This document shows, piece after piece, positions 4,740 through 9,342 of a stretch of DNA of 9,342 bases. Where the stretch lies: positions 1 through 9,342 of the forward strand of contig JBCDIM010000100.1 in assembly GCA_038749105.1 (NCBI GenBank), written 5' to 3'. Below the pieces are notes generated by a model that was not told where the DNA came from, searched no databases, and was given only the letters and a program-made list of their open reading frames with translations. The stretch's first letter is position 1, and each line of letters begins with the position of its first letter. The position numbers and the translations under genes are program-made. Source of the stretch: JBCCOW01 sp038749105. Its GTDB lineage: Bacteria; Planctomycetota; Phycisphaerae; Phycisphaerales; Phycisphaeraceae.

Positions 4740-6818
4740 CTAGACCCGCGACTGCAGCTCATCCACGATGCCCCGGTCTTCGAGCGTGGTGGTGTCTTGG
4801 GTGATTTCTTGGCCCGCAGCGATATCCCGCAGCAGCCGACGCATGATCTTGCCCGACCGGGTCTTCGGCAGGCCCGGCGTAAACACGATCAGGTCCGGCT
4901 TGGTGATCGGGCCCAGCTCCTTCGCGACGTGGTCTCGCACCTCGGCCTTGAGCACTTTGCCTTCGTCCGAATGCGGTGCGGGCAGGTCGCCCTGCGGGAT
5001 CGCAAACGCGGCGATCCCCGTGCCCTTCACCTCGTGCGGGAAACCGACGACCGCCGACTCCGCCACCGCGTCGTGGCTGTTGATCGCCGCCTCGACCTCC
5101 ATCGTCCCGATGTTGTGACCCGCCACGACGATCACGTCGTCGATCCGGCCCATGATCCAGAAGTTGCCGTGCTCATCGATACGCGCCCCGTCGCCCGCCG
5201 TGTACATCCCAGGCACCTTCGACCAGTACGTCTCCAAAAAACGCTCGCGGTCACCGTAAATGCCTCGCAGCATCGACGGCCAGGGCTTACGGACGACGAG
5301 GATTCCACCCTCGTTGGCGCCCACCTCTTCCCCGTCCGAGTTCACCACCGCCGCGTCGATCCCCAGGAACGGCGTTGTGCATGACCCGGGCGTCGTTACC
5401 GTGACCCCGGGCTTCGGGGTGAGCATGTGCCCGCCCGTCTCGGTCTGCCACCATGTATCGACAATCGGGCAGCGCTCGCCACCGATGGTCTGGTGGTACC
5501 ACACCCACGCCTCGGGGTTGATCGGCTCACCCACCGTGCCCAAGAGCCGCAGCGACGACAGGTCGTGTTTCTTGGGGTGGTCGTCCCCGGCCTTCATGAA
5601 AGCCCGGATCGCGGTCGGCGCGGTGTAGAACTGCGTGACCTTATGCCTCTCCACGATGTCCCAGAAACGGTCCCACTCGGGGAAGTTGGGCGCACCTTCG
5701 TACATCAGTGTCGGGACGCGGTTCGGCAGGATGCCATAGACAATGTACGAGTGCCCGGTGATCCAGCCGATGTCGGCGGTGCACCAGTAAACGTCCGTTG
5801 TATCGATCGAAGGGTCCAACGGTCCGGTCGCCCAGGGCTTCGAGCCCCGATCGTCGGAGCCGCCGCGCGGCTTCCGCTTGGGCGACTCGCCATAACCACG
5901 CAGATCAAAGCTGATCCGGCTGGTCAGATAGGTGTGCGTCAGATACCCGCCGGTGGTGTGCATGATGCCTTTGGGCTTACCCGTGCTCCCCGAGGTGTAC
6001 AGGATGAACAGCAGGTCTTCGCTGTCCATGGGCTCGCAGGGGCAGACGTCCGACACGCCTTCGACCGCATCGTGCCACCACATATCTCGCCCGTCCTGCA
6101 TCGCGACGTCCTGCCCGTTGTGTTTCAGCACGACGCAGGTCTCGACCAGGTCGGTCATCCCCATCGCCTCGTCGCAGTTGCCCTTGAGGTCGACGGTCTT
6201 GCCGCGCCGCCAGCCGCCGTCGGCGGTGATCAGCAGCTTCGACTTGCCGTCCTCCACCCGGTCGCGGATCGCGGTGGCGGAGAACCCGCCGAAGATGATC
6301 GAGTGCGGTGCACCGATCCGGGCACAGGCCAGCATCGCGATCGCCAGCTCCGGCACCATCGGCATGTAGATCGTGACCACGTCGCCCTTACCCACGCCAA
6401 GCTTCTTCAGCGCGTTGGCGAACCGCGACGTCTCCCGCTGCAGGTCTGAATAGGTCAGCCGGCGGATCTCCGGCCCGTCAGGCCCTACGGCCTCGGACTC
6501 CCAGACAATCGCGACCCGGTCACCAAAGCCCGCGTCCACCTGACGGTCCACCGCGTTGTCACACGCGTTGAGCTTCCCGCCCACAAACCACTTGGCGTCC
6601 GGGGCCTGCCAGTCCAGCACCTTGTCCCAGGGCTGCATCCAGCGCAGCTGCCCCGCCACTTCGCCCCAGAACGCCTCGGGCTCCCCGATCGAACGCCTCT
6701 GGATACGGTCGTACACGTCGCGGTTTGAAATCAGCGCATCCTGAGCAAACCCGGCCGGCGGCGGGAAGCGTCGTGATTCGTGCAGGACCGATTCGATGGA
6801 GGTGGGGGCTTGATCCAT
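4740..6818 (-). CDS. acs: Acetyl-CoA synthetase (AMP-forming)
   Basis: The 692-residue protein activates acetate with ATP to acetyl-AMP and then transfers it to CoA, in the cytoplasm. Motifs of the ANL adenylating superfamily are intact: P-loop YTSGSTGKPKG (274-284), DVYWCTADIGWITGHSY (342-358), substrate-pocket DTWWQTETGG (454-463), YTAGDGA (539-545), hinge GRIDDV (557-562), and the C-terminal PKTRSGKIMRR (651-661), whose Lys657 is the residue acetylated to inactivate the enzyme in other bacteria. Two oddities stand out. A hydrophilic insertion of about 34 residues (308-341) precedes VYWCTADIG. The segment after the hinge reads VVAGHNIGT where the Salmonella enzyme has NVSGHRLGT. The length exceeds the roughly 650 residues of enterobacterial Acs, partly because of the insertion. 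The start is the ATG at 6818, with GGAG 9 bases upstream; a TTG 10 codons earlier is less likely. The gene diverges from the NYN-domain gene and a promoter candidate lies between them. Confidence 0.95.
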   Translation of the reverse strand: MDQAPTSIESVLHESRRFPPPAGFAQDALISNRDVYDRIQRRSIGEPEAFWGEVAGQLRWMQPWDKVLDWQAPDAKWFVGGKLNACDNAVDRQVDAGFGDRVAIVWESEAVGPDGPEIRRLTYSDLQRETSRFANALKKLGVGKGDVVTIYMPMVPELAIAMLACARIGAPHSIIFGGFSATAIRDRVEDGKSKLLITADGGWRRGKTVDLKGNCDEAMGMTDLVETCVVLKHNGQDVAMQDGRDMWWHDAVEGVSDVCPCEPMDSEDLLFILYTSGSTGKPKGIMHTTGGYLTHTYLTSRISFDLRGYGESPKRKPRGGSDDRGSKPWATGPLDPSIDTTDVYWCTADIGWITGHSYIVYGILPNRVPTLMYEGAPNFPEWDRFWDIVERHKVTQFYTAPTAIRAFMKAGDDHPKKHDLSSLRLLGTVGEPINPEAWVWYHQTIGGERCPIVDTWWQTETGGHMLTPKPGVTVTTPGSCTTPFLGIDAAVVNSDGEEVGANEGGILVVRKPWPSMLRGIYGDRERFLETYWSKVPGMYTAGDGARIDEHGNFWIMGRIDDVIVVAGHNIGTMEVEAAINSHDAVAESAVVGFPHEVKGTGIAAFAIPQGDLPAPHSDEGKVLKAEVRDHVAKELGPITKPDLIVFTPGLPKTRSGKIMRRLLRDIAAGQEITQDTTTLEDRGIVDELQSRV

Positions 6819-6827
6819 TAAGAGAAA

Positions 6828-6831
6828 CTCC
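6828..6831 (-). promoter_or_regulatory. Ribosome binding site deciding the acs start
   Basis: GGAG on the - strand lies 9 bases before the ATG at 6818. It argues against the TTG at 6848, which lacks a comparable site. Confidence 0.6.
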
Positions 6832-6865
6832 GGGAACAGCAATGACAAGTCGATGCGAGCGACTC

Positions 6866-6894
6866 AAACTACCCGCCAGACCCGGACCGCTCAA
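6866..6894 (-). promoter_or_regulatory. Candidate sigma-70-type promoter for acs
   Basis: On the - strand, TTGAGC (6894-6889, 4 of 6 matches) and TAGTTT (6871-6866, 3 of 6 matches) are separated by exactly 17 bases. Transcription would begin near 6859, about 40 bases before the acs ATG. The match is modest and called by eye. It overlaps the region upstream of the divergent NYN-domain gene start. Confidence 0.33.
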
Positions 6895-6909
6895 CACCTA
6901 CCATCCGCT

Positions 6910-7392
6910 GTGCCGCTGATCCTCGACGCCTACAACCTGCTCCACGCCGAGAAGCCCGACGCCCTCGCCGGGCTGGACGAACCGGGGCTCTGTCGGGTGC
7001 TTGACGCCTCCCCGCTCGCCCGCCACGGCATCACGGTCGTCTGCGACGGCCGCCCCAAGCCCCACTCGCTACACCCCGACGCCCTGGACCACGTGGAGCT
7101 CCGCTTCAGCCAGGACGAGTCCGCCGACGCCGCGATCGTTCGCATGGTGCATCAGGACTCGGCCCCCAAACGCCTCACCGTCGTCACCGATGACCGCCAG
7201 ATCGCCGCTTTGATCAAGCGTAAGCGAGCCCGCCATCAGTCCTGCCACGCCTTCCTCACTACCCTCGCACGCCTCGCCCCGGTCACTCCACCTTCAAATC
7301 AGCCCTCTAAAGCCAAGCCCCACGTCGACTCGCTCGGCGAGGCTCAAACCCGCGCCTGGCTCAAAGCCTTCGGCCTCGACGAACACGCCTGA
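6910..7392 (+). CDS. NYN/YacP-like (PIN-fold) ribonuclease-family protein
   Basis: The 160-residue product starts with MPLILDAYNLLHA, the hallmark first strand of NYN domains of the YacP/Rae1 (DUF901) type. Acidic residues typical of a PIN-like metal site follow in order: Asp6 with Asn9, Asp46 (VVCDG), Asp69/Glu70 and Asp73 (SQDESADAAI), and Asp94/Asp95 (VVTDDRQI). Family members are metal-dependent RNases; Bacillus Rae1 cuts mRNA on the ribosome. The last 35 residues are a Pro/Ser/Lys linker and a short helix. I chose the GTG at 6910 because the domain begins there; an upstream in-frame ATG at 6853 would add 19 residues with no family-like features. Neither has a good Shine-Dalgarno sequence. 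It diverges from acs and converges with an unknown exported protein 22 bases downstream. The fold is fairly certain; the substrate is unknown. Confidence 0.82.
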   Translation: MPLILDAYNLLHAEKPDALAGLDEPGLCRVLDASPLARHGITVVCDGRPKPHSLHPDALDHVELRFSQDESADAAIVRMVHQDSAPKRLTVVTDDRQIAALIKRKRARHQSCHAFLTTLARLAPVTPPSNQPSKAKPHVDSLGEAQTRAWLKAFGLDEHA

Positions 7393-7414
7393 CTCCGTCA
7401 CCCTCCAGCACCGA

Positions 7415-8296
7415 TCAATCCTGCTGCAACACCACGGGCCGCGTATCCATCTCACGCAGTTCCTCAATTGGGCCGAAGGCAATGACCTCTTGGATTAATC
7501 CGATCCGCCCATCCGGGCCTCCTCTACGGGTCTCGCGGTAGACCACCAAACCTGGCACTTCGGGACTCAGCCACCGCCGCTGGTACCCCTTCGCCGATCC
7601 ACGCTCTGACCGTACCAGGGTGACGGTCGTCTCGAGATAGCACTCGACCCGCTGCCCGGCCACCTCCCGCACCACCGGCTCAGGATGCAGCTCGATCAAG
7701 TGCTGCACATGCGACCGCTTGGCATTGCCGCGGTAGACCGACGTCTCGACGCGAACCACCGAGGGATCCAGCCATAGATTCCACGCAAACGAGTCGGGTC
7801 CCGTGGGCCGGCCCACCCAACGCCGATCAGGGTGGTGGTACAAACGCCAGACCACGCGGACCCCTTCGCGCTTGTACTCGCACCGCGTTTCGAGGAGCTG
7901 CGTGGGCCGACCCAACCACTGCCGCTCCACAGGCTGGTCCCTCCGCTTGACCACCACACTCTCATCTTCATCCGGAACCAGAACATGGTTGCCCGCACCG
8001 CTTTCCCGATATCTCCGTTCCTGGCTTAACCAATAACGGCTGTAGAGCTCTACTCCCTCGTTCCCTCGTGAGGACCTGCCCAGCCACAACGTGCTGAATG
8101 TCCCTTTACGCTGCTCGCCTTTCGCTCCGGGAATCAGAGTCTTCTGGACGGCCCCCTGACCCAATGGGCTGTAGCTCCACCGAGCTGCGCGCTTAGGTGC
8201 GTGTAACAGCTCAGCGATCTCTTCGCCAGACAACGTGCTCGGGCCGTAACACACACACGCCAGCAATAGGCAGTATGGACTCAACCTAAACCGCAT
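7415..8296 (-). CDS. Exported protein of unknown function
   Basis: The 293-residue protein has a short signal peptide (MRFR, then a hydrophobic core with two Cys to about residue 18; cleavage probably near 20-24). The mature part is rich in Arg, Trp and Tyr and in short beta-type segments, with no recognised domain. Two near-identical motifs, QWLGRPTQ (126-133) and RWVGRPTG (159-166), lie 33 residues apart. The segment RWLSPEVPGLVVYRE (241-255) looks like the surface-strand motif seen in some envelope proteins that fold as beta sheets, but I cannot name a family. The ATG at 8296 is chosen because AAGGAG lies 8 bases upstream; an ATG two codons earlier is too close to that site. It is convergent with the NYN gene and divergent from the aminopeptidase. 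Its sequence looks less GC-biased than its neighbours, judged by eye, which could reflect recent acquisition or weak codon selection. Confidence 0.72.
   Translation of the reverse strand: MRFRLSPYCLLLACVCYGPSTLSGEEIAELLHAPKRAARWSYSPLGQGAVQKTLIPGAKGEQRKGTFSTLWLGRSSRGNEGVELYSRYWLSQERRYRESGAGNHVLVPDEDESVVVKRRDQPVERQWLGRPTQLLETRCEYKREGVRVVWRLYHHPDRRWVGRPTGPDSFAWNLWLDPSVVRVETSVYRGNAKRSHVQHLIELHPEPVVREVAGQRVECYLETTVTLVRSERGSAKGYQRRWLSPEVPGLVVYRETRRGGPDGRIGLIQEVIAFGPIEELREMDTRPVVLQQD
7802..7924. repeat. Two imperfect 24-bp direct repeats inside the exported-protein gene
   Basis: The copies at 7802-7825 and 7901-7924 share CGTGGGCCG, then a Pro-rich run ending in GCCG. They are 99 bases apart, which is 33 codons and keeps frame. 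They encode the two W-L/V-G-R-P-T motifs on the - strand. Confidence 0.6.
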
Positions 8297-8304
8297 CGGC
8301 ATCT

Positions 8305-8310
8305 CTCCTT
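8305..8310 (-). promoter_or_regulatory. Ribosome binding site deciding the exported-protein start
   Basis: AAGGAG on the - strand lies 8 bases before the ATG at 8296 and only 2 bases before the ATG at 8302. It therefore selects the downstream start. It is the strongest Shine-Dalgarno sequence in the window. Confidence 0.75.
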
Positions 8311-8424
8311 GACGGGCTCGCCGGTTGACCCATCCCACCTGATCACCGATCTCTTCCCGCCCAACTTACCGCCAAATCAGATGGCTCGATGCACACCAAA
8401 CCTGACAACCGCTACGCTGCCACC

Positions 8425-9342
8425 ATGCGTGACCCCCGCCTCGACAAGCTCGCCAATGTCCTCGTCCACTACTCCACCAAGGTCAAGCCAGAGCAGGTCG
8501 TCCGCATCTCCGGCAGCGTCGCCGCCCTGCCGCTGCTCGAAGCCGTGTACGAGACCTGCCTCAAGGCCGGGGCCCACCCGTTTGTCCGGTGCAGCCCCGA
8601 CTCCCTCGCCGACCTGTTCTTTGAGCACGCCAACGACGACCAGCTCGACTACCTCAGCCCCCTGGCCGTGCATGAGATCGAGAACATCGACGTCTCGATC
8701 GGTGCCTGGGCCGACCTCAACACCAAGGCCATGAGCCAGGTCGATCCCGCACGCCAGGGCAAGGTCTCCGCCGCCCGTCGGCCCATCTCCGAGACCTTCA
8801 TGAAACGCGCGGCCGCGGCCGAAGACCCTCAGGGCCACCCCGGGGTCAAACCGCTCACCTGGTGCGGCACCCAGTATCCGACCCAGGCCTCCGCCCAGGA
8901 CGCCGAGTGCTCGCTCTACCAGTACGAGCATTTCGTCTTCAACGCCGGCTTCCTCGACCACGACGATCCCGTCACCGTTTGGAAAGAGATCCACACCCGC
9001 CAGCAACGCGTCGTCGACTACCTCAACACCAAGTCCACCCTCCACTTCTCGACGCCCACCGGCACCGACCTCACCGTCAATATCGACGGCATGAAGTGGG
9101 TCAACTGCGCCGGCGAGTGCAACTTCCCCGACGGCGAAGTCTTCACCGGCCCCAACCTCGACCACCCCGATGGCGGCGTCAACGGCGTCGTCCAGTACTC
9201 TTTCCCCGCCGTCCACCACGGCCGAGAAGTCCACGACATCGTCCTGACCTTCGAGAAGGGCCGCGTCGTCGACGCTCAAGCCTCCAAGGGCCTCGACTTC
9301 CTCAACGCCATGCTCGACCAGGACGAGGGTGCCCGCGCCCTC
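8425..9342 (+). CDS. M29-family (AmpS/PepS-type) metallo-aminopeptidase, 3' end outside window
   Basis: The visible 306 residues match the M29 thermophilic/leucyl aminopeptidase family, whose members are about 370-410 residues. The N-terminus MRDPRLDKLANVLVHYST is typical, followed by a Rossmann-like N-domain (R27-I28-S29, then GAHPFVR at 49-55) and the INxDGMKW-type core. The conserved segment PDGEVFTGP (235-243) holds Glu238, the first of the family's metal-binding glutamates. The second Glu and the His/Tyr/Asp ligands lie beyond the window, so the active site cannot be fully checked. Members use two divalent metal ions to release N-terminal residues from peptides in the cytoplasm. I chose the ATG at 8425 for the family-like N-terminus; an in-frame ATG at 8389 would add 12 residues. 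Neither has a clear ribosome binding site. It diverges from the exported-protein gene across a 128-base gap in which I see no convincing promoter. Confidence 0.92.
   Translation, partial: MRDPRLDKLANVLVHYSTKVKPEQVVRISGSVAALPLLEAVYETCLKAGAHPFVRCSPDSLADLFFEHANDDQLDYLSPLAVHEIENIDVSIGAWADLNTKAMSQVDPARQGKVSAARRPISETFMKRAAAAEDPQGHPGVKPLTWCGTQYPTQASAQDAECSLYQYEHFVFNAGFLDHDDPVTVWKEIHTRQQRVVDYLNTKSTLHFSTPTGTDLTVNIDGMKWVNCAGECNFPDGEVFTGPNLDHPDGGVNGVVQYSFPAVHHGREVHDIVLTFEKGRVVDAQASKGLDFLNAMLDQDEGARAL

Noticed and set aside
5427..6449. + strand frame of 340 codons opposite acs
   Set aside because: The opposite strand encodes all the Acs motifs; this frame has no recognisable domain.
8325..8353. TTGACC upstream of the aminopeptidase as a -35 box
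   Set aside because: The hexamer 17 bases downstream is GATCTC, a poor -10 match.
8377..9279. - strand frame of 300 codons opposite the aminopeptidase
   Set aside because: Gly/Val/Asp-rich shadow. The + strand frame has clear M29 family motifs and runs to the window end.

Overview
The window is GC-rich, densely coded bacterial chromosome. It resembles a planctomycete, most likely of class Phycisphaerae. This is inference, from very high GC, Ala/Thr/Gln/Pro-rich ('ATQPA') linkers on exported proteins, a FloA-type flotillin, a type III pantothenate kinase, and the general flavour of the proteins. No rRNA, tRNA, CRISPR array, phage gene or insertion sequence is visible. No gene-free stretch exceeds 300 bases.

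Left arm (1-1521, + strand): a complete FloA-like flotillin gene ends in a clear intrinsic terminator (1137-1168). A plausible promoter overlaps the end of that terminator and serves a small predicted lipoprotein (1270-1521). The lipoprotein gene overlaps the next gene tail-to-tail by 7 bases.

Centre (1515-6818, - strand): five genes lie head-to-tail in the transcription order acs (acetyl-CoA synthetase), exported YbjN-like protein, coaX (type III pantothenate kinase), small multi-pass membrane protein, divergent MnmE-like GTPase. The last three overlap through GTGA and ATGA stop/start junctions, so they are probably translationally coupled. acs and coaX both concern coenzyme A: one makes the cofactor and the other loads acetate onto it. 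The 85- and 79-base gaps in the upper half leave room for separate promoters.

Right arm (6910-9342): a NYN/YacP-like nuclease-fold gene on + diverges from acs. It converges with an unrecognised exported protein on - (7415-8296). That gene diverges from an M29-family aminopeptidase on +, which runs off the window end.

Most of this is ordinary housekeeping and accessory content, and I see no convincing new multi-gene system. The points most worth a second look are: the MnmE-like GTPase, which lacks the C-terminal Cys motif and is coupled to a membrane protein with a Gly-repeat tail; the Asp-to-Ser change in the first phosphate-binding motif of CoaX; and the insertion and altered hinge motif of Acs.
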